Below, one piece after another: positions 9,053-17,935 of a stretch of DNA of 64,000 nt (within the stretch, counting starts at the first letter, position 1; every line of letters starts with the position of its first letter). Position numbers and translations under genes: made by a program. The notes under the pieces are model-generated. The model did no database searches and had not been told where the DNA came from. It was given only the letters and a program-made list of their open reading frames with translations. The DNA lies in NCBI GenBank assembly GCA_027036015.1, contig JALVTH010000051.1:18966-82965 (forward strand), read 5' to 3'. This DNA comes from Campylobacteraceae bacterium. GTDB lineage: Bacteria > Campylobacterota > Campylobacteria > Campylobacterales > Sulfurovaceae.

Positions 9053-10302
9053 CTTAAAGCCCTATTTTCTACATCAAACTCTATTTTTTGCGCTTCTTTC
9101 CCTTTTTTAAAGAAAGGAAAGAAATAAAGCATCTGATAGATTGGATAAAATAAAATAGCTGAAGCAAAGCTTGTTAATAAAATTCCTATTGGGATAAAAT
9201 ACCATCCCCTAAATTCATAAATAATGCTCCATTGCTTAAAGGTTAAAAAGAGTGTTGTAAATAAAAAAATCATTCCAACAATTCCATATTTAGCCATAAA
9301 GTCGGAAAATCCATTAACGTGAATCAAATGCACACCACTAACGCTATATTCAGTTCGCTCAAATTTTTGTTCGCCATATCCAAAAATTGGCTGCTTTTTC
9401 AAATCCATCCAATCAATTAAAAAACTTCCAAATCGACCAAGTGATCGACTCTCCATATCGGTTCTATCATCTTGCACAAAAGCTACGTATTTATTTCTTG
9501 TTTCATATTCGTGAATAATCTTTTTTTGTAAAAAATCGGCTTTAAAAAATACAACTGCAATAATTGGAATTAAAAGCGAAGCAGAAATTATCTTATAAGC
9601 TGATGGTTTATTAAAAATGTAAAAAGGCACAACAGCAAAGAAAAAAACTGAAAAAGTAGCAGTTGAAAAAGTTGTAATCATGGCAATAATGTATGTTATC
9701 ATATATTTGTCTAAAAGACGAAAACGATTTTCAATCAAGCGAAAAAACATTGCCAAAGTTAAAAATGTTCCAAAACCCTTTGGTTCCCAAGCAAAACCAG
9801 AGTTTCTATATATTCCATTATCATTAAGCGTAAAAATGAAAATATTTTCATACCAATCGCCTCTATAATCAAGAGCTGGAATATTGTGATCGATAACACC
9901 TATAATTGAACGCATCATATCATAATCATAAAGTTGTAGTAAATAAAGAGGCAATGAAATAAGCGCTAAAACATAGGTAGTTTTAGTAAAATAAGGAATG
10001 AACTTTTTCCACAACAATCTAATAAGTAAATATCCATGTAAAACTCGAAAAAGCTCTCTAATGCTTCTTAAATCCAAATAACCAAACTTAATAATATAAA
10101 TTACCCAAAGTCCAATATAAGCGGCTAAAAAATAAAGAAAGGCTTTATCAAATTCATATCCCCTCTCCCAAAAGATATACAAAGTAAAAAGTGCCGATAC
10201 TACGACGGTAATATTACTAACCGTTATCGTATTAGCCGTAGCCGTAATGAAAAATCCAACTAAAAAAAGAAAATAATCCATCTTCTCTTGCGCTATTTTC
10301 AT
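9043..10302 (-). CDS. Wzy-type O-antigen/exopolysaccharide polymerase, membrane protein
   Basis: This is a 419-aa polytopic inner-membrane protein with about ten hydrophobic segments and a large polar loop in the second half, as in Wzy polymerases and O-antigen ligases. I place the start at the ATG at 10302 (MKIAQEK). It overlaps the stop codon of the upstream GT2 gene (TAATG) and is preceded by GGGGCGAG; an upstream in-frame ATG at 10335 has no ribosome site. Together with the Wzx flippase and the Wzc co-polymerase in the same operon this completes a Wzx/Wzy-dependent assembly system. Sequence alone does not separate polymerase from ligase. Confidence 0.75.
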   Translation of the reverse strand: MKIAQEKMDYFLFLVGFFITATANTITVSNITVVVSALFTLYIFWERGYEFDKAFLYFLAAYIGLWVIYIIKFGYLDLRSIRELFRVLHGYLLIRLLWKKFIPYFTKTTYVLALISLPLYLLQLYDYDMMRSIIGVIDHNIPALDYRGDWYENIFIFTLNDNGIYRNSGFAWEPKGFGTFLTLAMFFRLIENRFRLLDKYMITYIIAMITTFSTATFSVFFFAVVPFYIFNKPSAYKIISASLLIPIIAVVFFKADFLQKKIIHEYETRNKYVAFVQDDRTDMESRSLGRFGSFLIDWMDLKKQPIFGYGEQKFERTEYSVSGVHLIHVNGFSDFMAKYGIVGMIFLFTTLFLTFKQWSIIYEFRGWYFIPIGILLTSFASAILFYPIYQMLYFFPFFKKGKEAQKIEFDVENRALRWN

Positions 10303-11120
10303 TACACTCGCCCCAAAGTTAAAAGTCGTCTCCATTGTTTTTTAGCGTTATACTCACGCAATTTCTTCTCATATGGCGTAACCTCTGAAAAGAGATATCC
10401 TTGCAATAATCTCAAACCACCCTTAATATCTTTATCTTTTATTGCTCTTTTTATGGCTCTTAACATTACATAAGGCAAAATACTTCCATTTTCTCGCATT
10501 GCTATTCCATAACGTTTCCAATCCACTCTTGCTAAAGGCTCTCTTGGCGTATACATCTTTGCTTCATAAATCGTTCTTGTTTTAAAGCCGTGTGCCTGTG
10601 CAAAAACTATGGGATAACTCTCCCAACTATAATATTTTTGAGGAGAGCGTCTGCCAATTAAATCCCAAAAAGTATTTCGAATTAATCTTCCACTGCCTCT
10701 TACTGCATCATAATTACTTTTAATGCCATTTAAAACTCCCGCACACATAACCAATTTTTCATCTTTTTCCATTGCATCAATTAAAAGTTTTAAATAGTTT
10801 GGCTCAAACGTTGTATCGGCCCCTACAACCATTAAATATTTATAACTATTCTTATCTAAATGTCTATCGATATACTCATATCCAGCATTGTGTGTTTTGG
10901 CCAGTTCTGGCCTACCAAGAGCCGAATAACCTCTATCTGGTAAATTCACCAAATGACATCCCAGCTCTTTTGCAATTTGAGGAGTATTATCACTTGAGCC
11001 ATCATTAATTACAACAATAAAAAGCTCTTCGTTTGCAAATTTTGCCGTTTCTCTTAAAGAAGTTACTGTATCTTTTAGGTTATCCTCTTCATTTTTTGCT
11101 GGAATTATTACTGGAATCAT
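10302..11120 (-). CDS. Family 2 glycosyltransferase
   Basis: This 272-aa GT-A enzyme begins MIPVIIPAKNEEDNL and carries the nucleotide-binding VVINDGSSDNTP (about 35-46) and an Asp-containing VVGADTTFEPNY near 97, in place of the usual DxD. No membrane helices are evident, so it is probably peripheral on the cytoplasmic face and adds a sugar to the undecaprenyl-linked repeat unit. The start overlaps the stop of the deacetylase-like gene (ATGA), and its own stop overlaps the polymerase start. Donor sugar unknown. Confidence 0.85.
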   Translation of the reverse strand: MIPVIIPAKNEEDNLKDTVTSLRETAKFANEELFIVVINDGSSDNTPQIAKELGCHLVNLPDRGYSALGRPELAKTHNAGYEYIDRHLDKNSYKYLMVVGADTTFEPNYLKLLIDAMEKDEKLVMCAGVLNGIKSNYDAVRGSGRLIRNTFWDLIGRRSPQKYYSWESYPIVFAQAHGFKTRTIYEAKMYTPREPLARVDWKRYGIAMRENGSILPYVMLRAIKRAIKDKDIKGGLRLLQGYLFSEVTPYEKKLREYNAKKQWRRLLTLGRV

Positions 11121-12466
11121 TTTTGAAGCCTTTTTTTATGATAATTAATTGCCTTTTCATATACTTTTTTAAACTTCTTCCATTTAATGGTATTGTAACT
11201 GCTATTATGCCACAATAAAACAAACTCGCCTTGATATTTTTCAACTTGACATATTAAAGAAAAAATCTCATCTTCCATCTGATTTGGAGTATATTTATCC
11301 ACTACTGAAGCATCCATAAAAATAAGCGGTCGTTCTTTAAGGTTGAGTTTTTCTCTTGTTAAAATATTAAACACGCTAAAAGGATAGCAAACTCCACATC
11401 TAAACCCATTGCCATTCTCAAATCCGCAACTGCTATCCCAAGCCATTTTATTATCTTCCCATACCTGCCATGTTGTTGGCACTTCAAAGCGTAAATAGTG
11501 TTCTCTGCCAAATAAAATTGGAGTCTCAAAGGTTTTTTCTAATGTTTCTTTCTCTTTTTGAAATTGTTTTACATCATTATATGCATTATAACTTGGATGA
11601 ATTCCTATAAAATGACCTTTTTGAAGGATATTTTGTGCAATCTTTTTTGCTTGTTTTGCTTTATAGCTATTATCATATTTTGTTACTCCTCCACCCATAA
11701 AAAAAAAGTATGATTTAACTCCTATACTTTCACTCAAATTCATAATATAATCAAAGGTATCAAAGGGATCTTTTTTGATTTTTAATAAAACTTTTAAATA
11801 ATCAAATAAGATTTTAACAATATCAAACCCTTTTGCTCTTTTTTTTAATATATCTCCGCCAAGGCGCATAAAAAATCGTTTTGGATTACTCCATGCTTTT
11901 ATATGGTCAATATCATGAGTTAGTATAAGCTTATAGCTTCTTTGTTTAAAAGGTTTGCTATATCCTAAAGCAAGAAGCATATTTTTTAAAAACTCCAAAT
12001 ATTCATTAACAATAGGCCGATTATAAAAATTATTTCTATACGCTAAAGAGATTTTTGAAATAAAACGGTTATGATGATCTCTTTTTTTTATAACATACTC
12101 TTCCCAGCGCGTTAGCATAAAAAAAATAGCAGCAAAAATATCAATATCACAAATTAAATTATTATTTTGAAGTTGAACCTTATTACTGCCATAGAGTAAA
12201 GGCAAGTTGATGGTTGCTATAAACTTATTTTGAATATATAAAACTTTTTTAGGAATATTTCCTTCATCTAAATAGCTTTTTTCTTTTGGAAACTTATAAA
12301 AAAAGTGATCATTAATAATAAGTTTTTTACCATTTTCAAGCTCTAATATCCAGCTTTTTTGATTATGAAATGCAAGAGTATAAGCAATTCCCAAAAACTC
12401 ATTTAATACAACATCAATAATATATTCTCTTTCTTTTTGATTATCATAAGGAATATATACTTTCAT
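11117..12466 (-). CDS. Two-domain polysaccharide deacetylase-like protein
   Basis: The protein has an N-terminal domain of about 190 residues, probably the DUF7033 type that precedes some deacetylases, followed by a NodB-like domain. The latter carries LTHDIDHI (about residue 200), FFFMGGG, and HFIGIHPSYNAY, which give the Asp-Asp and His ligands expected for a CE4 metalloenzyme. I start it at the ATG at 12466 (MKVYIPYDN). This ATG overlaps the TGA of the upstream FemAB-like gene and is preceded by AAGGA at 6 nt; the in-frame ATG at 12490 lacks a site. Length 449 aa. No signal peptide is seen. The role is probably deacetylation of the repeat unit. Confidence 0.75.
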   Translation of the reverse strand: MKVYIPYDNQKEREYIIDVVLNEFLGIAYTLAFHNQKSWILELENGKKLIINDHFFYKFPKEKSYLDEGNIPKKVLYIQNKFIATINLPLLYGSNKVQLQNNNLICDIDIFAAIFFMLTRWEEYVIKKRDHHNRFISKISLAYRNNFYNRPIVNEYLEFLKNMLLALGYSKPFKQRSYKLILTHDIDHIKAWSNPKRFFMRLGGDILKKRAKGFDIVKILFDYLKVLLKIKKDPFDTFDYIMNLSESIGVKSYFFFMGGGVTKYDNSYKAKQAKKIAQNILQKGHFIGIHPSYNAYNDVKQFQKEKETLEKTFETPILFGREHYLRFEVPTTWQVWEDNKMAWDSSCGFENGNGFRCGVCYPFSVFNILTREKLNLKERPLIFMDASVVDKYTPNQMEDEIFSLICQVEKYQGEFVLLWHNSSYNTIKWKKFKKVYEKAINYHKKRLQK

Positions 12467-13413
12467 TTCATTTCCTTTAGACACATCCATGCATTGAGCA
12501 ATAACGAATTGCTTTTTGTAATTAAAAAATAAGGCATTTGTTTAAACCCTAAACTTCTTGCGTGTGCTTCAATGTTTTCTCTCATGGAGCCTTCAAAATC
12601 TAAAATTTTTTGCTCTTTGTGGGCAAATTCAATTGCCTTCCACTCTAATAAACTCTCTGCTCCACTCCCTCTTAATATTGGGTCAGCCCCACTTGCTAAA
12701 AGGTAAATTGACTTTTTATCCCAAACTATATAAAGTGCTACGTGAATTTCTTTCGTTTTTTTATCAACGGCAAAGAAAATTTTTCTACTCTCATGCTCTT
12801 TGCAAGCCCTATCTAAACACAAAAAAAACTCTTTGCTATAAGGCACTTTAAGCCCTTGTCTTTGATAAGTTTTTTGAACCATTTCATAAAACTTGCTTGC
12901 ATCTTCACTCTCAATTACATCAACTAATTTTTGAGCTTTTTTAATGGCAACTCTTGCTTTTTTTTGAACTTTTTGGCTCCAAAACTCTTCTAAATCCTCA
13001 AAAGGTTCTATGATATAGGTATAAAAAGTAGTTTGCTTAAAACCTCTCCAATAAAAAGGAAGCCAATTTGTAATTTTATAAGAAAAATTTTGTTTAAAGT
13101 AATCAAATTTTGGTAATTGGTCAATAAGAGCATTCATTGCTTCTTTCTCCCAAGAGAGCTTTTTGTAATAACGAAAATTATCAGGATATTTAATATAAGG
13201 ACCAAGGATTTGTGTTTTTTGAGGCTGCCCAACAACTGTAAATGGACCTTTTTTTTTCTTCACGTATGGCATACTAGCCCAAATAATATTATTTTTTTCA
13301 AAAAGTGCTACATCCCAATTATTATTTGCCACAGCATCTAACCACCAATATTGACTAAATATAGGAATGTCCTCTTTTTGGCAAAATTTTTTATATTTTT
13401 CTTTATTATTCAT
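12463..13413 (-). CDS. FemAB/GNAT-type acyl or aminoacyl transferase (copy 2)
   Basis: This 316-aa paralogue of the gene at 8078-9052 shares its landmarks: a NWLPFYWRGFKQ segment matching NWIPLSWYGFSQ in copy 1, GLKVPYSKEFF matching GGKAPFSKERL, and LDFEGSMRENIEAHARSLGF matching the FDFEGSM block. Possible functions are the same: aminoacyl or acyl decoration of a sugar. The gene overlaps the flippase gene by 8 bp upstream and the deacetylase start downstream. Each FemAB-like copy lies close to a deacetylase-like gene, which may reflect a removal-then-substitution step on an amino sugar (inference). Confidence 0.72.
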   Translation of the reverse strand: MNNKEKYKKFCQKEDIPIFSQYWWLDAVANNNWDVALFEKNNIIWASMPYVKKKKGPFTVVGQPQKTQILGPYIKYPDNFRYYKKLSWEKEAMNALIDQLPKFDYFKQNFSYKITNWLPFYWRGFKQTTFYTYIIEPFEDLEEFWSQKVQKKARVAIKKAQKLVDVIESEDASKFYEMVQKTYQRQGLKVPYSKEFFLCLDRACKEHESRKIFFAVDKKTKEIHVALYIVWDKKSIYLLASGADPILRGSGAESLLEWKAIEFAHKEQKILDFEGSMRENIEAHARSLGFKQMPYFLITKSNSLLLNAWMCLKEMK

Positions 13414-14668
13414 CTATCTTTCCTTTAGCCAAACGATAAGTAATAAAAAGTGATACTAAATAATTACAAACTCCATAGAAACTAAAAAGTTTCAAAAAGA
13501 AAAGAAAGTTTTTATCTTTGCAAAAATAAACAAGCACCATAAGCCCTAAAAAGTAACTCACTTGCCAAAAAAATTCAATTTTTAAAGCATCAAAAATATC
13601 ATAAATGGCACTGAGTGCAACATAAACAAATCGAATATAAAACAGTGGTATCACAATTTGTGCATACTCTCCAGCAATAGCCCAACTTTTCCCAAAAACG
13701 AAAATAAAAAGAGGCTTTACGCTAAAAAATAGCACTCCAAAAAAAAGGAATCCCAAAAGTGCCATCTTTTTAAAAGTTTTTTTATAAATAGCTAAAGCAT
13801 TACCTTTGTTATTTTTCTCAAATGAGGCTTCCTGAAAAAAGACTTGCCCAACAGATCCTCCAATTAAACTTGAAGGTAAGCCTAAAATCTTTTGCACCAA
13901 AGCATAAAAGCCAAGTGTTGTCACAGAAAAAAAGGAAGAGATTAAAATATTTAAAAAATGCGTCGATAATAAATTAGCCAATACGCCACCAAGAGAATAT
14001 TTTGGAAAATTGGCATATTTTTTTGTAACTTTTTTTATTTCACTAACGCTTATTTCTTTTAGCTTTTCTTTATTAATAAAAACATTTTTTAAAAGTTTAA
14101 TATTGGCAAAAATTTGCGCAATAATTTGCCCACTAACAAGTCCAGTAGCTCCTTGTTTAATAAAACCTACACTAAGTTGAATAACTGCTAAGCTAAATGC
14201 TTTTATAACTTTTGAACTTGCAATATCTTTATATTGCTTGATTCTTGTATTATAATAATTTAAATTATTAAAAAGACCTACAAAAAAAACAGTTAAAGGA
14301 ACAAAGTAGAGCCAAAATTTAATCTCTTTATTTCTTAGTAAATTGCTAATTTCATCAGAAAAAAAAAGAATAATAAAAAAAAGTATTATACTAAGCATTG
14401 AAGTTAGCAAAAATCCCAAAGCAAAAAGATTGAGTGCTTCTTTTTCATTCTCTGGCAACATAATGGCTAATTCATATCTTCCATTGGCAATCGTTCCAAA
14501 AATAGCTACAATTGCCATAAAAAGTGCCACAACGCCAAAATCTTGAGGTGTATAGAGTCTCGTTAAAATTGGGCTAATAGTAATTGGAATTGCTTGAGCA
14601 ATGGTCGTTCCAGTTATAAGCGTTAAAACATTTTTAGCAAATTGTGATTTTGTTTTTAAAAGCATCAT
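13406..14668 (-). CDS. Wzx-type polysaccharide flippase
   Basis: This 420-aa membrane protein of the MATE/MOP superfamily has about twelve hydrophobic helices. It opens with the family-typical KSQFAKNVLTLITGTTIAQ and PILTRLYTPQDFG, common to RfbX/PST exporters. It would flip undecaprenyl-pyrophosphate-linked repeat units to the periplasm for the polymerase at 9043-10302. The start overlaps the stop of the sugar transferase gene; two consecutive ATGs (14668, 14665) are both possible. Confidence 0.9.
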   Translation of the reverse strand: MMLLKTKSQFAKNVLTLITGTTIAQAIPITISPILTRLYTPQDFGVVALFMAIVAIFGTIANGRYELAIMLPENEKEALNLFALGFLLTSMLSIILFFIILFFSDEISNLLRNKEIKFWLYFVPLTVFFVGLFNNLNYYNTRIKQYKDIASSKVIKAFSLAVIQLSVGFIKQGATGLVSGQIIAQIFANIKLLKNVFINKEKLKEISVSEIKKVTKKYANFPKYSLGGVLANLLSTHFLNILISSFFSVTTLGFYALVQKILGLPSSLIGGSVGQVFFQEASFEKNNKGNALAIYKKTFKKMALLGFLFFGVLFFSVKPLFIFVFGKSWAIAGEYAQIVIPLFYIRFVYVALSAIYDIFDALKIEFFWQVSYFLGLMVLVYFCKDKNFLFFLKLFSFYGVCNYLVSLFITYRLAKGKIDE

Positions 14669-15411
14669 GAACTTCTTGCACCCCTTAAAAACGCTTTTAT
14701 AAACTTAATAAAATAGATAAAATCGGTTTTAAAACCATTTTTTTCATACTCTTGCAAATATCGTTTTTCAGATTCAATTAATGCTTCAAAACTTTTTGGT
14801 TGATCTATATAATATGGTGGAATAAGTCCAGGTTTAAATTTGCTTCTATAAGTTCTAAACTCTTTTGGATAGAGTTTAAGCATTGCATCTCCCAACGGGC
14901 GCACGCCAATGAGCTTTAAATCGCCTTTAAAAAAATTAATTAACATTGGAAGTTCATCTAACCAATATTTTCGCAAAAATTTTCCTATTTTTGTTATTCG
15001 AAAATCATTTTTGATCGTTCCATCATCATTGAGGCCATTTACCTTAATAACATAATCTTGCAAATATTCTGAATATGGCTGCATCGTTCTAACCTTATAA
15101 ACGTAAATTTTTTTGCCATTAAGCCCCGTTCTTGGCAATTTAATTAAAAAAGAATACTTTTTAGGTTTAATACTTTTTGAAAGCTCCCTGTTTTTATGAA
15201 TATATAAAATCATTTTTCGTCCCATATTAATTGCTCTATCAATTTCAAATCCATAATAAAAAATCATCCCCAAATACAAAGGGCAAAATCGTTTTATATG
15301 AACTTTTAATTCCAAGCTTTCACCAATTTTGCTTGTTTTATTTAAACTCAATAAAACAGAGTCGATGCCATCAGAGCTGCAAAATACTTTCCGTTCCATA
15401 GCTCTTGTCAT
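14665..15411 (-). CDS. Initiating sugar-1-phosphate transferase, divergent subfamily without obvious membrane anchor
   Basis: The catalytic core of the bacterial sugar transferase family (PF02397) is clear: KKIYVYKVRTMQPYSEY, then DFRITKIGKFLRKYWLDELP and GDLKLIGVRPLGD, including the essential Asp-Glu pair. It would load the first sugar phosphate onto undecaprenyl phosphate. I use the ATG at 15411 (MTRAMERK), which has an ideal GGAG at 5 nt; the longer frame from 15480 has no ribosome site. The resulting 248-aa protein lacks the hydrophobic hairpin that normally anchors PglC/WcaJ/WbaP proteins. It is the first gene of the polysaccharide operon. Confidence 0.85.
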   Translation of the reverse strand: MTRAMERKVFCSSDGIDSVLLSLNKTSKIGESLELKVHIKRFCPLYLGMIFYYGFEIDRAINMGRKMILYIHKNRELSKSIKPKKYSFLIKLPRTGLNGKKIYVYKVRTMQPYSEYLQDYVIKVNGLNDDGTIKNDFRITKIGKFLRKYWLDELPMLINFFKGDLKLIGVRPLGDAMLKLYPKEFRTYRSKFKPGLIPPYYIDQPKSFEALIESEKRYLQEYEKNGFKTDFIYFIKFIKAFLRGARSS

Positions 15412-15649
15412 CGCTTCTCCTTCTAAAAATATATTTAAATTTATAACATATCTTAAATTTTTGAAAAAAATATATTTCATTTTAGAATATTAATTTTTAT
15501 CAGTTTTTAAGGACTTTATAAAGAATTTATGTAAATATTTATCAAATAACTCTTCTTTTATAAAATCTTTTAATGATTAATTGGGATTAAATTGATTTCA
15601 AAAAATATAACATTTCGATATTTTTTTTTTGTAAAAAAAGAGATTGTGT

Positions 15650-15655
15650 TATAAT
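15650..15655 (+). promoter_or_regulatory. Extended -10 promoter of the hybrid response regulator
   Basis: TATAAT preceded by TGTGT lies 24 bp before the GTG start at 15679 in a very AT-rich leader. There is no recognisable -35 box, which fits the sigma70 promoters of Campylobacterota. Confidence 0.6.
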
Positions 15656-15678
15656 CAAAAAAAACAAAGGCTAAAAAA

Positions 15679-17355
15679 GTGGCACAAAATATCTTATTAA
15701 ATGAAAAAAAAGAAAGAAGTGCACAAGTTACTAATTTAATTAATTATTTTTTACAAAATTTTGAGTTATCGCAGCAATTACAAAAACACTCTTTTTCTTT
15801 TTTTAAAAGTAAAAAAGAAGATGAAATACTCAAAACGCTTCAGCAAAATCTTTCTAAAATTACCGAGCTCATTCACTATTTAGACTCTTTTAATGAAGTA
15901 CCTCTTCAAATTAAAGATTTAAACAATAATTCTTTAAAAGATTTAAAAAATAAAATTATTTTTCAAAGTTCAATTCAAAATACCTTCTTTGCCAAAAAAG
16001 AGGTAATTGAATTAGTTCTTCTTCTTTTAACTTTGCACCAAATTGACGTAAAAAATAAAAAAAATGCCGTTATTTCTTTTTCTTTAAACGAAAATAAACT
16101 TACCCTAAAAACTCCTCCTCTTCCATTAAACAAAAGAGAAAAAGAGATTCTTTTTTCTTCCAAAAGCAATCTTTTTATTAAAGAAAAAAACAAAATTTAT
16201 GGACTCTATTTAAACTTTTTAAAAAAATTAAAGGAAAAAAAGCTTCTTGAGTATGAAGTAAAAATTGAAAATTTACACTATTATACTATCACAATATTTT
16301 TTGAAATAAAATCCGTAGAAGATAAAAAGAGTAATATAGAATCTGTTTTAAGTATTTTTTCAAAAAAAATTCTTCTTTTAAGCAATAGTAAATATCTCAA
16401 ATATAAATTACAAGATTTTCTTCAAACATACAATTTTTCTATTTATGCTAAAGAAAATTATGAAAAACTCCCTCCTTTAATGAATTATCATATCATTATG
16501 GTTGATGAAGAGTTATTAACCCCCTCTTTAGAAAAAGTTTTAATAAAAGCAAAAAGCTTTGATATTAAAGTTGTTCTCTTAAGTCAAGATAAAAATACAA
16601 ACTCTTTGCTTGCTGATTCCATACTTTTAAAATCTTTCAAAAAAGAGGAGTTAATAACAACACTCATAAGTCTTTATTCAACAAAAAAACTTACTTCTAC
16701 GAAACCAAAAATAATCATTGCCGATGATGACATCATTAATTTACGCCTTTTAGAGTATGAGTGCAAAAAGCTTGATTTAGAAGTGCTAACGGCATCTAAT
16801 GGCAAAGAAGTACTCAAACTTTTACAAACCTATGGGGCCAATTTAATTATTTTAGATAGTAAAATGCCCTATTTAGATGGCTATGAAACGGCAGCTTTAA
16901 TTAGAAAAGAGAAAAAATATCAATCTATCCCTTTAATTATTCATAGTGCTTTTACTCTTATGGATAAAAAAAGAGAAATTTTCCATTATGGTTTTGATGC
17001 AATTTTACCCAGACCTTTTAAAAAAGAAGAGTTAGAAAAAATTATAAAACGCTATATAAAAAATTCTCAAGAAGAAGTAGCTTTAAAAAAAAAGAGACAA
17101 TTTTTTGCACTCTACCAAGATATTGATAAAGTAATCGAAAAATATATCGAAAAAAACGAAAAAAATAAACTCTTATTACTTTTAACCCGCTTAAAAAACG
17201 ATCTTTACTCAATTGAAGAGTTTACTTTAATTAAAAACATTGAAATGATTGAATATTTCTTAAAAAATAGAGAGCAAATTCATAAAAGTATTTTTGGAAA
17301 GTTTTTACAAAAATTACATAATCTCCTTAAGCGTCTAAAGCCTCTAACGCTTTAA
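15679..17355 (+). CDS. Response-regulator/histidine-kinase-like hybrid protein
   Basis: This 558-aa protein starts with GTG (no nearby ATG) downstream of a TATAAT box. The N-terminal 220 residues look like a degenerate kinase core, with a helical segment followed by an ATPase-like region lacking clear N and G boxes. Residues of about 225-335 resemble a receiver domain without phosphoacceptor motifs. Residues of about 343-460 are an intact receiver with the acidic DDD (348-350), phosphoacceptor Asp in LILDSKMP (about 393) and Lys in RPFKK (about 446). The C-terminal 100 residues are helical and Lys-rich and could be an HPt-like or output segment, but I see no clear HPt His. Its 3' end overlaps the convergent TPR gene by 29 bp. 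Confidence 0.7.
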   Translation: MAQNILLNEKKERSAQVTNLINYFLQNFELSQQLQKHSFSFFKSKKEDEILKTLQQNLSKITELIHYLDSFNEVPLQIKDLNNNSLKDLKNKIIFQSSIQNTFFAKKEVIELVLLLLTLHQIDVKNKKNAVISFSLNENKLTLKTPPLPLNKREKEILFSSKSNLFIKEKNKIYGLYLNFLKKLKEKKLLEYEVKIENLHYYTITIFFEIKSVEDKKSNIESVLSIFSKKILLLSNSKYLKYKLQDFLQTYNFSIYAKENYEKLPPLMNYHIIMVDEELLTPSLEKVLIKAKSFDIKVVLLSQDKNTNSLLADSILLKSFKKEELITTLISLYSTKKLTSTKPKIIIADDDIINLRLLEYECKKLDLEVLTASNGKEVLKLLQTYGANLIILDSKMPYLDGYETAALIRKEKKYQSIPLIIHSAFTLMDKKREIFHYGFDAILPRPFKKEELEKIIKRYIKNSQEEVALKKKRQFFALYQDIDKVIEKYIEKNEKNKLLLLLTRLKNDLYSIEEFTLIKNIEMIEYFLKNREQIHKSIFGKFLQKLHNLLKRLKPLTL

Positions 17356-17788
17356 TTTTTTGCATTGCATCATTATAAAAGGGCTCATTTTTAAAAAGTT
17401 CTAAAAGTTTTTTTGCAATTTGTATATTTTCTTTTGCTTCATTAAACCATTCCACACCCATTAATAAAGTATAAACATAATCTTTTGCAAACTGCTCTTC
17501 GTTTTTCATAAAAAGTTGAAATCGAAGTTCAAGAAGCTCTTTATAAAGTTTAAAAGAAGCATTATTTTTTTTATGTTCAATTGCAATAATGTTATTCAGC
17601 ACAATTGCTAATCGAACTTTATCCCCCTCTTTTTTAAATTTTTCATAAAGCATTTTATATTGAGTAAGGGCTATGTCAAGCTTATTTTGTAAATGTAAAT
17701 TAATTGCTTCTTCTAACTCTTTTTGTGCATCTTCTTTTTTAAAAAAAAATTTTTTTATCAGTTTCAACAATAAGCTCCCCTTCTTCAT
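17327..17788 (-). CDS. Small helical TPR-like protein, function unknown
   Basis: The protein is 153 aa and almost entirely alpha-helical and Lys/Glu-rich. Pairs of helices such as AINLHLQNKLDIALTQYKML and DKVRLAIVLNNIIAIEHKKN look like degenerate tetratricopeptide repeats. No catalytic motif is visible and there is no signal peptide. The ATG at 17788 has no ribosome site. A TTG six codons inside, preceded by GGGGAG, is a credible alternative start. It is convergent with, and overlaps, the hybrid regulator. I cannot assign a function. Confidence 0.55.
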   Translation of the reverse strand: MKKGSLLLKLIKKFFFKKEDAQKELEEAINLHLQNKLDIALTQYKMLYEKFKKEGDKVRLAIVLNNIIAIEHKKNNASFKLYKELLELRFQLFMKNEEQFAKDYVYTLLMGVEWFNEAKENIQIAKKLLELFKNEPFYNDAMQKIKALEALDA

Positions 17789-17903
17789 TCATCTATTGAT
17801 TATAACAAATCTTTTTTAAAGCTAAGCTCTTTGCAAATCGCCTTTTTAGTTGTTTTGCAGCTTTGTTTCAAATTGTGCTATGAAATTTGAAACTAATTTG
17901 TGT

Positions 17904-17909
17904 TACAAT
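17904..17909 (+). promoter_or_regulatory. -10 box of the pseudouridine synthase gene
   Basis: TACAAT within GTGTTACAATCAC is placed so that transcription would begin near 17916, just before the AAGGAG at 17924-17929. It excludes the longer frame that begins with GTG at 17900. Confidence 0.5.
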
Positions 17910-17935
17910 CACTAAGAATTTTTAAGGAGTTTGCA

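Noticed and set aside
9043-10335. Exosortase/PEP-CTERM association of the polysaccharide operon
   Set aside because: No exosortase, PEP-CTERM protein or XrtA-type markers are encoded in the window.
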